A DNA stretch of 58,235 nt, taken from Cristatella mucedo (taxonomy: Eukaryota > Bryozoa > Phylactolaemata > Cristatellidae). Every line of letters starts with the position of its first letter. Within the stretch, counting starts at the first letter, position 1. Shown here in pieces: positions 12,301 through 23,175 of the stretch. Under the pieces are notes generated by a model that saw only the letters and a program-made list of their open reading frames with translations, was not told the DNA's origin and did no database searches. Made by a program: the position numbers and the translations under genes. The DNA lies in contig WPIO01000274.1 in NCBI GenBank assembly GCA_009760855.2, forward strand, positions 92,501 through 150,735, written 5' to 3'.

Positions 12301-12960
12301 TGAAATCTGATTATTTTTCTAAGCGCCCTGTTATGAACCAGTTTAATGCCTCAAAGAGGCGCTTGATACAGGTCACTGCGGTTCAGCACTGTACGTACCC
12401 TGTGGTGATCGCTCTAAACCGTCCAAGCATTATAGATGTACAGCTGTCCATAGCATCTGGATTGTAATACAATTTGTAGCATTGACAGCCGTTAATTTGG
12501 GAAAGTTCATCATATGAGAGCGGGTGATTGCTTGAAATGAGGAATTATATCTAAAAGTTGTGGATTTTTCGCTGGTGCTTGAATGTCGGGGTGAGTCTGA
12601 TAAGCAAAGTCACCCCTCTGGACCATCTCAGCGATGGCAAACGGGGCCTGTAAAGGATCTGGCAATGCGACTTAGCCGGTGAATAAACGGACTCGGCAGA
12701 GCATCGAGGGCTGTTACCGGCTGCGGAAAACAAAGCTTCTGTATCCTTCATGGAGGGGGGGGCCGACGGCCAGAGGATATTTCGCAATATACTTTTACGG
12801 CGGTGCGGCTAACCCCGCACTCCTAATTGCATCACATCGCGGGGCGTCGCCTAAAATCTCGGTAAAAATTTGAATTCAGACGCCAGCACGGCGCTGCGTT
12901 TTTTTTTTAGCAAAGGGGGTGCGGCTCTTTATCACCCCTCCCTGCCTTTCAAAGCCACCG
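9331..12960. other. No gene or known repeat recognised
   Basis: About 3.6 kb without a recognisable coding frame, RNA gene or match to the families elsewhere in the window. Homopolymers are frequent: C runs near 10450-10463 and 11160-11170, and a T run near 11280-11289. A TTTAAAATTTAAAATTT stretch lies near 11403-11420. A GTGTGTGTGT stretch lies near 10280-10292. Open frames are short and lack familiar motifs. Confidence 0.5.
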
Positions 12961-13074
12961 ATGTGGCCTACTTTTTTATTGATGCACTCCTCCGAACTGC
13001 CCAGTACATGCTGAGGCTTGTGTCATGAGATTCACCGCACAAAGCGACGCACATAACCGCGACCTGATATGCGT

Positions 13075-13290
13075 ACAGCGGCTTTCTAGGAGACTGGCGC
13101 GGCGAGGCATCCGGCAGAATCGACGCAGTGCACGAAGGGGGCGACTGCCGTACGCTGCATGCTTGGCCGGCTTCCCCTCGTGCAAAAATTAATGGCTCGT
13201 CGCACGGGCGGCGGCAGTGCCGGCGGAGCGGGGCTTCCATGTAAGTCTGACCGCAGAGTTAATTTGATGCTGTTAGCACTAACGTCGCGG
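13075..13290 (+). repeat. Family K, copy 2
   Basis: Direct match to 3365-3575, ending in GACCGCAGAGTTAA. No conserved reading frame. The two copies lie about 9.7 kb apart. Confidence 0.6.
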
Positions 13291-13755
13291 TTGCACTTCC
13301 GGGGCTGCGAAAAAGAGGGCGGCGGGGTAAGACTTGTTGACGCTGTTGTGTTCTTAGGGCAAAATACCGCTAAGGAATATACATTTGAAGCTAGTCAGTT
13401 TTAATGAAGAACAGAGCGCCGAACAGTAGATCTAGAGAGCGCGTATCTGTCCGTTGTTGGGCGGCCGGCCTACATATCAGGTCTACAGTACCGGGTGCCC
13501 CGGGGTGGGCCCACTGCTGAATGACAGTAAACAGCTGGGGTGTTTAGCCAAGCACATGTGGTTGGCCGTTCAGGCCAGGCTCGAAAGCTTCGTCAGCCGC
13601 CGCACGTTGTTGTGTGGCAGGTGGAATCCCAACAACCGCTATTGTTGCATTTAAGTCGTCCTCGCGAAACGTTCTTTGCGAGCACAAAACATGCTCGCGC
13701 AGGGTGCACAAGTATCGCCGACAAACCTTCCTATCCAGCCTGAGTGAGTGCGTAG

Positions 13756-14030
13756 AATGAGCTTGAGTTCTATTGCGACTCTTCTGCCGCTAGAGAAGAG
13801 TGGCTGCAGCGTCAGACGAACCTTTTCCCGGCAGAAAAATTTAGTGAACAAATTGTCAATATTAACAGCTGCAGCCTCCTTCAGAGGCGGACGCTGCGCT
13901 CAGCAGCAGCAGGGAAGCAGCTCGCCCGTCACGCAATCGGCTGACGCGCACGTCGCGTCCGAGACGCGTCCGGCGGCGGCTGCGCCCGCTGCGGAACGGC
14001 AGCGAAGTCGCCTCCGCTGCCAGAGACCCG
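13756..14030 (+). repeat. Family J, copy 1
   Basis: Direct match to 23486-23760. The strongest shared block includes ATTAACAGCTGCAGCC followed by TTCAGAGGCGGACGCTGCGC and a short CAG repeat. The downstream alanine/arginine-coding GC-rich part is looser. A frame is open through both copies but composition alone could explain it. Family unknown. Confidence 0.6.
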
Positions 14031-14359
14031 GACGGTCGGCCGGAAGCGGGACGCGCTAGCTCATAGCTAGTCAGCGAGTTAGCCGCGGGCGAGGTCTCGC
14101 CCGTCCACCGAGGACTCACCGACAGCTTCCCACGCGCCGAGGAGCGCGTCAGCTTGAGAGTGACGCCCGACGCGCTCGCGGGCGCCGCTCAAGCGGCCGG
14201 AGCGCATGGATGGGGGGCGCTTCGATTTTCGAAAGTGAATTCTGCAACGGACAAGAAACGCTAGGGGTGCTTGGTGTTAGGTGAGTCATACTGGCCTTAG
14301 ATAACTTGGTGTTAGAAGTTGGGAGTTGAGTGTAACGCCGTAAAAACCGAACGAAAACT

Positions 14360-14735
14360 GTGGAGTGCGATGGCTTGTCACAAAGGAACAATGCAAGCAT
14401 TCTTATGTATGGGTCTGCATTAGTGGCTTAGGGGCGTCGTCGGCAAAGTGCTTGATGTCGGCGTGTTGGTGGTTTTCGAACGAGAGCAGTTTATCGAAGC
14501 GGGAGTCGGGACGTCTAGGTACGAGCTGGCTCGTATGTCGGCTGATCGTCACAAGGTCCTTTACTGACCTCGTCCGGCGGCGGATCTGTAGGGCCATCCT
14601 GCAGTAAACCATGTGTCGCCTCGATGCGATCAACGCTAATGAAATCATGAGCGCAGGGACGTACTGACGATGTGCTAACAAAGCGTCGACCGCCAGGACG
14701 GAAATGAGTCCTGGCGAAGCTGAAGCATGAACCAC
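14360..14735 (-). pseudogene. Relic ORF, related to the one at 15150-15481
   Basis: A minus-strand frame of 110 codons contains ALLAHRQYVPALMISLALIA followed by SRR. A similar stretch (YLLAKIRRSAPMLLSALIAS followed by RR) is encoded by the relic at 15150-15481, also on the minus strand. The resemblance suggests two decayed copies of one protein-coding element. The rest is basic and unremarkable, and no domain was recognised. Confidence 0.3.
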
Positions 14736-15149
14736 GGGATTGGGTATGTCACAAACTGTTATAAGAATGGGTTATTCTCGTGCGATGCTTCGCTATTGTC
14801 TGAATGGCACAAAAATGTACCGCAATCCAATTGAATCCACCGTGAAAGACCCGAAAAAGGTAAAGCCAAGCTCCAGCTGCTGTTGAATAATCGAGGGAAC
14901 TAATACGATCTACGTAAACTCAATCCATAGCGCATGCGTGATTAATGGAAATGCATGGCAATAACTCAATTACCTCCATCCTGTGCAAGACCGCAAGTAA
15001 TGGCAGATTATAATGCACAACTATCGATTTCTCATGAATGAAAAGGGACATCGAAGGGGGCGTCGGGATGTCCTGTTATGCTTGCTCAAGTCGGCTGACC
15101 TCCTCAGAGTCCTCTGTCCAGGAGATGTTGGCGGAGGAGAAACATTTTT

Positions 15150-15481
15150 TGGGCGGTGATGGATCTGTTAGAGGTTTTCAAAAGTAGACCCAAAGTCGTC
15201 TCGATGCGATCAGAGCTGATAACAACATGGGTGCAGAGCGTCGTATCTTAGCTAACAAATATCGACCGGTGGGGTGAGGAATGTTCGGCCGGGTATTGAA
15301 GTTGACTCATCAAAATCTTTAGGTGGTCCGTGAATAAAGCAGAGTCAAACTCTTCGCCAGCAGCAATATTGGGGCAAACGAACAATCCACCAGTGAGGCA
15401 CAATGCGGAGCCGTATAACGTATGAGCGCTGCTGAGGCCAAGGTCTTCTGTCTCAGCATCTAGCAGTGTCAGCAGGAACAA
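15150..15481 (-). pseudogene. Relic ORF, second copy of the 14.4-kb frame
   Basis: Two adjoining minus-strand frames. The upstream one (15248-15481) includes PNIAAGEEFDSALFTDHLKI. The downstream part resembles the frame at 14360-14735 around LALIASRR. A stop lies between the parts. Similarity is at protein level only and was judged by eye. No function is assigned. Confidence 0.3.
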
Positions 15482-15570
15482 GAAGAGTAGCTAGGAGCCC
15501 GGCAAAAATGGCTGCCGAAGCTTGGTGGACAGCATACTCGGCATCTTTATGCCTCAGGTCCCCCTTTCTA

Positions 15571-15575
<5 letters not shown>

Positions 15576-15645
<70 letters not shown>

Positions 15646-15674
15646 GTCACTCTCTCTCTCTCTCTCTCTCTCTC
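15576..15674. repeat. (TC)n microsatellite
   Basis: About 100 bases of TC dinucleotide, interrupted once at 15643-15650 by ATTGTCAC. Serine/leucine-rich and arginine/glutamate-rich frames across it are artefacts of the repeat. Confidence 0.95.
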
Positions 15675-16055
15675 GCCTATAATTTTTCTTTGGAACTCTC
15701 GGCGACCGTTCGATCAGTTCACCGTTCGATCCGAACATTTAGTGCCTCGTTAGATCTGTCGGCCTTTTTTCAGTGCCTATGAAGAACTCAAGCGGTATGC
15801 CGTTGACGTCACTGCCGGTCGGCGGAGTGGAGGTCGTGTGCTGCAAACTGTCGTCGTCACTTTGGTGCCCAATCAGTCGCATCGTTCTCGCTTCAAGCCA
15901 TGTCTGTCCTTTCATTTCCATCATCATTTGCCAGATGAAACAACTGTTATCCATTACGAGACCGCATCCCGAGGTCGACGACGGCTGTTGGATACAGGTG
16001 GCGCGGCCTCGATATAGGTGACCTTTGGTAGCCCATGTGATGAGGTGCTCTCTCT
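15675..16055. other. No gene recognised
   Basis: A minus-strand frame of 106 codons spans 15739-16059 but carries no familiar motif and has no second copy in the window to test it against. Nothing else is seen. Confidence 0.4.
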
Positions 16056-16059
16056 CCAC

Positions 16060-16230
16060 GATTGAGTGTGCCGAATCGAACCCTGCGGGGGCAGTCTTCC
16101 ATTGCCAACTGCAAGGGGCGGTAAAAGCCGTTAGAACTCTTCCGCTTCTATGCAGGCAAGCTTAATCTTAATTATTCTTAATCCTAATCTTAATAATAAT
16201 TAATGTTAAATCAGTTAATATTTATCTATG
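16060..16230 (+). mobile_element. SINE-1 fragment with AT-rich tail
   Basis: Resembles the body of SINE-1 at 43873-43990 and 30000-30180. A B-box-like GAATCGAACCC (16073-16083) is followed by CCAACTGCAAGGGGCGG and AAAAGCCGTTAGAACTCTTC, which line up with the TGCAAGCGGTGG and GCCGTAAAGGCTTTTC parts of the better copy. It ends in an AT-rich run of TTAATCTTAATT type (16163-16230). The A-box region is not clear. Confidence 0.45.
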
Positions 16231-16870
16231 TGTTTCAGACCGATTCGTACCAATTTAGAACGTTCGGCGCTAGTAGGCTCAGCTCAAGCCATTTGGTCGA
16301 GTCACAGTTTCTGAGCAGGATTGTGGGCAGGTGAAGGTGGACGCATTTGATTTGGAGAGACCCAAATAGAAGATTTAAACTCGTCGTTAAAACGCTTAAC
16401 CAGCCCGTAACCTCTAGACAATACGACTAGGTAGGTCGGCGCTGCCTCGCCGCCTCGTACAACCCGAACCAGACTCACTCACGTCCAGCAGGCAGTCTAG
16501 ACGTGAGCAGGTAACTCCTTAGCAGCCTCGCCCTATCCGCCGATTGGAAATTGATTATGAATGGCTCACTGTCACGTGATTTTATCTGAGTTTGACGGAG
16601 GGGCCGAGCGATGCGCTGCCGGATAGTGGACTACTTCGGATAGTGTGGCTGAAGCGAGAAAATTAACTGACCCAGAACTGAATGACGAAGTTTTTGTCGC
16701 TGTGCTGTTTGATGTGTGGTGAAGTGTGGGTCCATGAGAAGCGGTTTGTCGAGGCAACTACGACGTACGACAAAGACGAGCCTAGTCGCTCAGTTGTGTA
16801 CCGTCTGAAGGTTCTCGTTGCACAGGCAGGAAGATGTGCGACATTTGTTGAGTTACAGTTTTCGAGACTG
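16231..16870. other. No gene recognised
   Basis: About 640 bases with short frames only and no match to the other families seen here. Confidence 0.4.
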
Positions 16871-16874
16871 GTCT

Positions 16875-18110
16875 TGAATTACCGCGTCCCAGCTCGTTAG
16901 GAATTTCTTCGCGGGGCGTGAATATTTCGCTGAGCGCTACGCGTTTACGGCTTGTCCGCGAAATTTCGTGGCATTCCGCACACGAACGCTCTTGAAATCG
17001 GCTGTCGAGTTTGGTTCATTTGCCAGTCCGCTCATCCACGCTGAGATCTATGCATTCGCCAGGCACAACGGATAATGCGACAATCACGTGACGAATGCAT
17101 ATTACAACAGTGAACCACTTTAAGAGTTTTCTTCGATCAGTTTAGCGCCATTCGGCAATTGCAGCGTTCTTGGCGAAGCGAATCAACAAGCCTCGCGCAG
17201 TCGCCTCCCTAAGCTCGCCGCGATTCACAGCGGAGCTGAATAGTGCTACTGCACGGAACTCAGAGTTTGCGTATCGCGAGGCGGATCCACGCAGCTTCAC
17301 CATGTACCGTATGCGAGTTCCAGACGAACGGACAGCAAAAGTACTTTGCAGCTCACAGAGAGCGGGTGCTGTAAAATCGATCGCGAGGCAACCGTATGGC
17401 GTAAATTTGCAGGATTCTTTCCCGAGAGCGCGACGCACGAAAACGCTGTGAAATTCTGTGGGGACGCTCTGCAGCAGGGCTGTATGGCCCGTAACAACGA
17501 GTGTAGCATCATCCAGCTGTTGTATAGTGGATTTATAATAGGTCACAATGGTTGTCCGAGAAGGGCGGTGTTTCGTGGCACTCGCATTACAGACGCCGCC
17601 GAATATAAGGAGTGGTGGCGGTGGCGAGATTCTGGCAATTTGGCGGATGAGTCTTTAAAATAGCCGCAGTAAGTGCTCCAATGTGAGGCCGCCGCCGCAC
17701 TATATTAGTCTACGTCGTCAGCATGAGGACATGGTGGCGGTGGAAAGGCTTATATCGCTACAGTAGACATTGAGATTGGACAGGAAATAACAAAAGCGGC
17801 AGGCCTAGAAGAATAGAGCGGTAATGTACTCAATCTACTCTCCTGCTACAGACTGCGGCTCATTTTTTCGAGCGGTCCTGAGCTGCTACCTACATGCTAC
17901 TCATTATCTCAACTGCACTCCAAACTCAGCCATGCTGCTCACTTTCTCTCTGCTGCTTGAGGTGAAGTCTTTTGGCTACTGAATGCGTACCGAAAGCCGC
18001 TTAGACTGGGTGCGCTATACACAAATCTTTTGCGTAATAATCACGCCGTCTTTGAGGCTTTGTGAAGTTACAGATGGATAGATGTTACATTACGTTGCGT
18101 TATTCGCACT
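16875..18110 (+). mobile_element. Module B, copy 1, ending in a LINE-B type tail
   Basis: Matches 20440-21893 on the same strand and 24690-25870, 37130-37990 and 47285-48620 on the other. The last 300 bases (about 17810-18105) match the 3' UTR of LINE-B at 32790-33076 and end in a short TTACATTACGTTGCG pentamer run. That makes it look like a non-autonomous retroposon using the LINE-B 3' end. A frame on the minus strand (17142-17546) has a counterpart at 25445-25678, but other copies break it. Confidence 0.65.
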
Positions 18111-18200
18111 AACATCGTGCAGCGCCCGGGCTACGCCTCCGGCGTAACGCACATGTCGATACTACCGCGAACAGTTAAAATCGCACGGTCGCCACCCCAA
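18111..18200 (-). repeat. Module H, short end fragment
   Basis: After the pentamer tail the sequence GCCCGGGCTACGCCTCCGGC and the following bases match the end of module H next to module B at 24640-24690, 37070-37130 and 47230-47285, in reverse. Confidence 0.55.
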
Positions 18201-18836
18201 GCTAACCGTGATTCACTAGAAGAGCTGAATAGTGCTACTGTATGGAGCTCAAATATAAAAATCTATAGTATCTATTAAAAGTAAGTTGCTTGGAGATGTT
18301 GCTGCTATAGAATTGAGAACGTTTGTAAAACATGCTGCATAGGACTTGTGAATGGCATATGTCCAGGAAAACAGGGTGAGTTCAAATCACTGATGGAGCT
18401 ATGGATCATTTACTTTAAAAACAATGCTAGACTGTGCATGCCAATTATATGCACTAGAGGCCAAGTATACGCATGGAAAATCAGCGGAATCTAGGGCGAC
18501 TTTAAAGGCTTTTTGGATTACTGCTCTCGGTTGACACCAACCCTCTTAAATCTCCCGTAAGACAGTAACAAAACCATTACCCAGTGTGAAACACATTATT
18601 CTGAGCTGAAATGATGGACCTTCGTGAAAGACTAGGTGAGCATTTGTATAAAGAGCCGCTAAGAGATCCAGCTGAACTAGCAAAGACATGTTCCTTATTG
18701 AGGTTCGTTATATCTGGCCACTGATATCTGACACGCCCAGTTGAGGATCGCCCGCTAGACAAAGCCTGCCCATGACTTTGTGCTTGTTGGAAGATGACGA
18801 GGTGTCTCTTTAGCAGCCCGTCAATAATAATAATAA
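18201..18836. other. No gene recognised
   Basis: About 640 AT-richer bases without a supported frame or family match. Confidence 0.4.
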
Positions 18837-19327
18837 TGTGGTCAGGTCAGGGGATGTTCTGACGCATGTCGGGAGAGAGTTCCGTGCTTTGGGTGCATAC
18901 GAACTAAATGCACGGTCTCCAACGGATTTGAGGTTAGTTTTTACGAGGTATTTTTAGACTATTCGATTCCGAAAAGCGGGTGGTACGATGCTTGGCCTGA
19001 CGGGGGAGTATATCTAAGAGATAGGTGAGAGCCAAAAAATTAAGTGACCTAAAATTGAGCGATAAAACCTTGAAGTCAATCCGTTGCTTGACTGGTAGTC
19101 AGTGCAGGTCGGCGAGAAGTGGTGTAATGTGGCAACTGCGACGCTCACGACAGACAAGCATAGCTGCAGAGTTTTGCACCAGCTGCAATCGCCTGATCGC
19201 AAATGCTGGTAGGCCAGTATGCAGTGATTTGCACATGCCGAGACGGGATGTCACGAATGCATGGACCTACTTGGACGTGGTATCTTTATCTAATCAAGCC
19301 CGAATTTTAGCAATGTCATGAAGCTGG
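18837..19327 (-). mobile_element. LINE-A fragment joined directly to an (ATT)n tail
   Basis: Covers the ORF2 C-terminal third, from the KIRACLDK-equivalent region at 19327 down to the codons of the SPDLTTF region near 18840. On the minus strand the coding sequence GACCACATT passes straight into ATTATTATTATT. The last 40 codons and the 3' UTR with its hairpin are missing. Several frameshifts. Confidence 0.8.
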
Positions 19328-19574
19328 GAATACTCGCACAGGCGGCTCGAGCTTGGACTTCGGTACAGAGTGGTACGTGCGGCTCATCACCCGTCCCGTT
19401 TCGAAGGATCTAGTCCCAGTGTTCGTGGACACCGCTTCTAGCCGAGGATGAACACCTGCTACTTGCCTGGCTGGATGTCCGAGCTCCCATTTTGTCCTTT
19501 TGTCCATGAACGATAAATATCAGCTCCTCGCTGCATGACGTAATGTGCGAGTCCCTGTTGCGCGTTCACTTGCC
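19328..19574. other. No gene recognised
   Basis: Short stretch between LINE-A and module D. No family match was seen. Confidence 0.4.
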
Positions 19575-19865
19575 TGCAACTCCCGAATTTCAGTCCCGAT
19601 CACGTGATTGGGGCTACCTTCCAGTTTTCAGTGAAGGCGGTTAGATTTACTTTTGCAGCTTCTTCTCAGCATATAATAACAAGAAACGGAAGCCCGAAAG
19701 TGCATTCACGCCACAATGGAACTGGAATTGGAATTGTCAATATATTAACGACGCAATGGATGTCCGAAGAGTCGCTCCGGTTGGTAAATCTTCAGGGTGG
19801 CACTCTTTCCTATAACCCAACCTGATCACAGTGGCCCCATATTTCGACTACCTACTCTGGTGACC
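19575..19865 (-). repeat. Module D, inverted copy
   Basis: Reverse-complement match to 48985-49280. Shared blocks include ATCACGTGAT, GCTTCTTCTCAGCA and the GTCGCTCCGGTTGGTAAA region. At both loci module D is next to module C, followed by B. Confidence 0.7.
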
Positions 19866-19867
19866 CT

Positions 19868-20013
19868 CTCACCTCTTTGTTAATCAAGCATGCTATTACT
19901 CACGATTCAATCGCGTTTCCCTTTGCAGCCAATGTAAAGCGCCTAGGAAGAGATTGAGTTCCCTGAGGGCGCTTTATTAGGTGCATTAGTATTATTCCTA
20001 TTATTGTTATTAC
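19868..20013 (+). mobile_element. LINE-A 3' end, short insertion between modules D and C
   Basis: About 145 bases of LINE-A 3' UTR: AATCAAGCATG, then the hairpin AAAGCGCC (about 19936-19943) with GGCGCTTT (about 19967-19974), then an imperfect ATT-rich tail. It is absent from the D-C junction at 48975-48985, so it was inserted here or lost there. Confidence 0.8.
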
Positions 20014-20019
20014 CTCTTA

Positions 20020-20420
20020 AAGAAGTCGTCGTCTCACACCGCTCCGTCTTGGTGGCATAGTGCAGACGACCGCGCTCCCAAGAAATTCATATCCGTCACT
20101 TGAGGGTCTCACGGTAATCGTCGGCTGCGGTAGGCTTAATGGTACTTACAACAAACCATCGAGCCAGCCTGCTCTTCGGCGCTCGCTGCGCGAGCGCGTT
20201 CGCGGCGTCGGATACCAGCGCCGCGAACGCGCGGGCGGAATGCGATTTTGCGCCCGCCTAGCGGTGGGCCTTGGACGCCCGCCGACGGCGACAACAAAGG
20301 CCGACTAGCCCCCTGGGCAGACGTCAGCTCAGCGGCCCCTCCAACTCGGACTGCCCGCGCTGTGTCGATGCGGCGGCTTGTTGGTAACGGATGGCGCCGC
20401 GGTTTACGTCGCGCGCGACC
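20020..20420 (+). repeat. Module C, copy 1 (flipped relative to B and D)
   Basis: Matches 25880-26200, 39480-39905 and 48640-48975 on the same strand. Shared blocks are GACCGCGCTCCCA, TAATCGTCGGCTGCGG and GGCTTAATGGTACTTAC. It contains a strong GC-rich palindrome around 20190-20235 (GTTCGCGGCG...CGCCGCGAAC). Modules B and D beside it are on the opposite strand compared with the 47-49 kb locus, so C alone is inverted in one of the two. Confidence 0.7.
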
Positions 20421-20439
20421 AAACAGCGACCTTTTATTG

Positions 20440-21893
20440 TAATTTTGTAGAGGAGTACTGCCGAGAGCGGGCGGCGGAGGAAGTGGGCGATCCCTCTCTA
20501 ATTACCGCGTCCTCGTTCCGTAGGGAATTGTGAGCCGGGGCGCAAATTGCGGCTTCTCTGAGAGTTACGCGTTTACGGCTTATCGGCGAAATCTTTCGGC
20601 ATTCCGCAAAAAAGTCCCGCAACTAAAGGTACAGTCTTCAAAGGATTTGTGGTTCGTCCCCGTTTGATAGGCACTTAGGCTCGGGGCGCGAAAATGCACA
20701 GAGCGATACGCGTTTACGGCTCATCTGGGAAATTTCGTGGCATTCCCGCGCGCGAACGCTCTTGAAATGAGCTATTGAGTTTTGCTCGTTCGCCGGTCCG
20801 CTCAGCCACGCTGCGATCCATCCATTTTTTAGGCGCAACGGTTAATGCAACGCCCACGTTGCAAAAGCATATTACTGGGGACCACGTTGAGAGTTTTCTT
20901 CGGGCCAATCTTGCAACATAAGGCTACTGCAGCATTCTTGGTGGAACGAATCAATGGGCCTAGCTCGGGCGCCTCGCTAAGCTCACAGCGATTTTGCTAG
21001 AGGAGCTGAATATTGCGACAGCGTGAAGCTCAAATAGAGTTCGTGTATCGCTCGGCGAATCGACTCAATTTCACCGCGTACTGCATGCGAGTTCCAAACA
21101 AACAGACAGCAAAAGTACTTTAGGGCGCTCAGCGAGCGGGTGGCTTTACAATCGTTCGAAAGGAAACTGTGAGGCTTAAATTGCAGTATTCTTTTTCGCG
21201 AGCACGACGCACGCAAAACGCTGAGAAATTCTGAGCACACGCTCTGCAGGAGGGGGCTGCATAGCCTGTAATAATTAGGGCAGCGTCACCCAGCTGCTTT
21301 GCAGCGGATTTTTTTGTAATAGGTCGATTTGTAACGGTTGTCCACGGATCGCGGTTTTTCGCGACACTCGCATAACAAGCACCGCCGAAGAATGGGAGTG
21401 CACAGCTGATGGCGGTGGCGTCGCAAAATAGTCGCAGGTAGTGCTCTAATCCTAGGCCGCCGCCGCCGCCGCCGTCGCACTATAACAGTTTACGTCGTCA
21501 GCAGGAGGACCTGATGGCGGTGGAAAGTCTTATAGCGCTATAGTAGTTTAGTAGACATTGAGATCGGACAGGAAATAAAAAAGACGGCCGGCTTACAAGA
21601 ATAAGAGTGGCAATGTACTACATCTACTCTCCTTCTACCGACTGCTGCACATCCTTTGCAGCAGTCCTGAGCTGCTACTTTCATGCTATTTATGATCTCA
21701 ACTGGTATCCCAACTCAGCAATACTGCTCACTTTCTCTGTGTTGCACGAGGTGAAGTCTGTTGGCTACCGAATGCGTACCAAAAGCCGCATAGGCTGGGA
21801 GTGAGCTGTCCAAAACTCTTTTGCATAACGATCACGTCGTCTTTGGGGCTTTGTGGAGTCACAGACGGAGATGTATAACGTTACGTTACGTTA
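20440..21893 (+). mobile_element. Module B, copy 2, ending in a LINE-B type tail
   Basis: Long copy. It begins near the GAGGAGTACTGCCGAGAGCGG block, shared in reverse with 39265-39285, and ends with LINE-B 3' UTR sequence (about 21600-21880) and a GTTACGTTACGTTA pentamer run. It includes a small fragment resembling LINE-A in reverse near 20625-20660 (CAACTAAAGG...). A (GCC)n run lies at 21456-21476. No frame is kept across copies. Confidence 0.65.
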
Positions 21894-22515
21894 TTAGCTC
21901 TTACCTCAAACAGCGACCGGCCAACGCCTCCTGAGGAACCCTCCAAAGTCGGTACTCCCGCGAGCAATTAATATACTTAAGGCCGCGGGGATGGCACGGC
22001 GTGACATTTAAAAGACCCTAGATGAGCGCCTGGAACTTGGACGCAGTAGCGGCCACACGACTTCGAGATTTAGAAGTCGTCGCTTGGCGGCCACCAGCGT
22101 GCGCCGCCGAACGCTTGCTCAACAATCGTCTTAAGTCTCCATGATCTCTTCGGACGGGAGGCTGATTTGCATGAGGGGCCGGAGGCCACTGTGCAAAGAG
22201 AGGTCTCGCTGCTCGGGCGTCTTCCCTTGAGCGGCATACGTAGCTCACCGAGGTCTGACGGCATGCCTCTTATCTGGAGTCTGGCACCCTTCACTCGCGC
22301 GCGAAGACCGTAGTCTAATCTGAGGCCTTCGTCGCGACTGCCGAGCCGAACCAGCGCACGATACTTTTCGCGTCGCATTCATGCTGCTACGGTTGACTCG
22401 TGGGCGTTACGGATTCTGTCCTGCTGACTTCAGACGTTCTGACGGACGTTCGGACGGACTTCTGACTTCAGACTTCTGTCCTGCTTACTTGCTTTTGGAC
22501 GCTTGTGCGCTCGCT
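21894..22515 (-). repeat. Module H, inverted copy
   Basis: Reverse-complement match, in order, to 36546-37130 and in part to 46771-47285 and 24330-24690. Shared features on the minus strand include CATGCAAATCAGCCTCCCG, TCCGAAGAGATC and CTTTTAAATGTCACGCCGTG. The order G-H-B is the same as at 36-38 kb, read in reverse. Confidence 0.7.
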
Positions 22516-22870
22516 CATTTCAATAATAATAATAATAATAATAATAACAATTTGATACTAATAATCTCTTTATAGGCGCTTTCCTTGGCTGCAAAGGAAA
22601 AACAATCGTACTCCCACGTCATTCCGCTAAGGTCCATTCGCACGGGCCCCGCAAAACCGTTCGCCTTGAAGCCACATTTGTGGGTTCATATTATTTACCG
22701 AAGCAAGTCGAATTTCACAAAATTATTCAGTATTCTATTTATGGTGCTTGTTTGAGCCAACTTTTACTCGACTGCGTCGCGCTTATACAACAGTCTCAAG
22801 AGATAACTCGCTGTTCGCCGGGCTACTACAGGGCAGCAACAACCGGGTCTCTCCATATCGCTCTCTCCCC
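22516..22870 (-). mobile_element. Module G, inverted copy with LINE-A-like tail
   Basis: Reverse complement of 36180-36545 and 46390-46770. On the minus strand it holds ACGCAGTCGAGTAAAAGTTG and TTCCTTTGCAGCCAAGG, then a shortened hairpin region and an (ATT)n run (22520-22546 on the plus strand as AAT repeats). The tail is of LINE-A type, so module G looks like a short retroposon using that LINE. Confidence 0.65.
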
Positions 22871-22888
22871 TCCATATCGCTCTCCACT

Positions 22889-22955
22889 CTCTCTCTCTCA
22901 CTCTCTCTCTCTCTCTCTCTCCCTCTCTCTCTCTCTCTCTCCCTCTCTGTCTCTC

Positions 22956-22996
<41 letters not shown>

Positions 22997-23089
22997 GTCT
23001 GTCCGTCTGTCTCTCTCTCTCCCTCTCTGTCTGTCTGTCTCTGTCTGTCTCTGTCTGTCTCTGTCTGTCTGTCTCTGTCTGTCTGTCTG

Positions 23090-23175
<86 letters not shown>

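Noticed and set aside
9331-12960. Host gene with small exons
   Set aside because: No motif, no convincing frame with splice signals and no second copy to test; left as unrecognised.
15453-15782. Long Ser/Leu-rich and Arg/Glu-rich frames
   Set aside because: They are translations of the (TC)n array and carry no other coding signal. The same applies at 22680-23404 and 35166-35799.
15739-16059. 106-codon minus-strand frame as a gene
   Set aside because: Nothing supports it beyond length; composition and absence of motifs are as expected by chance.
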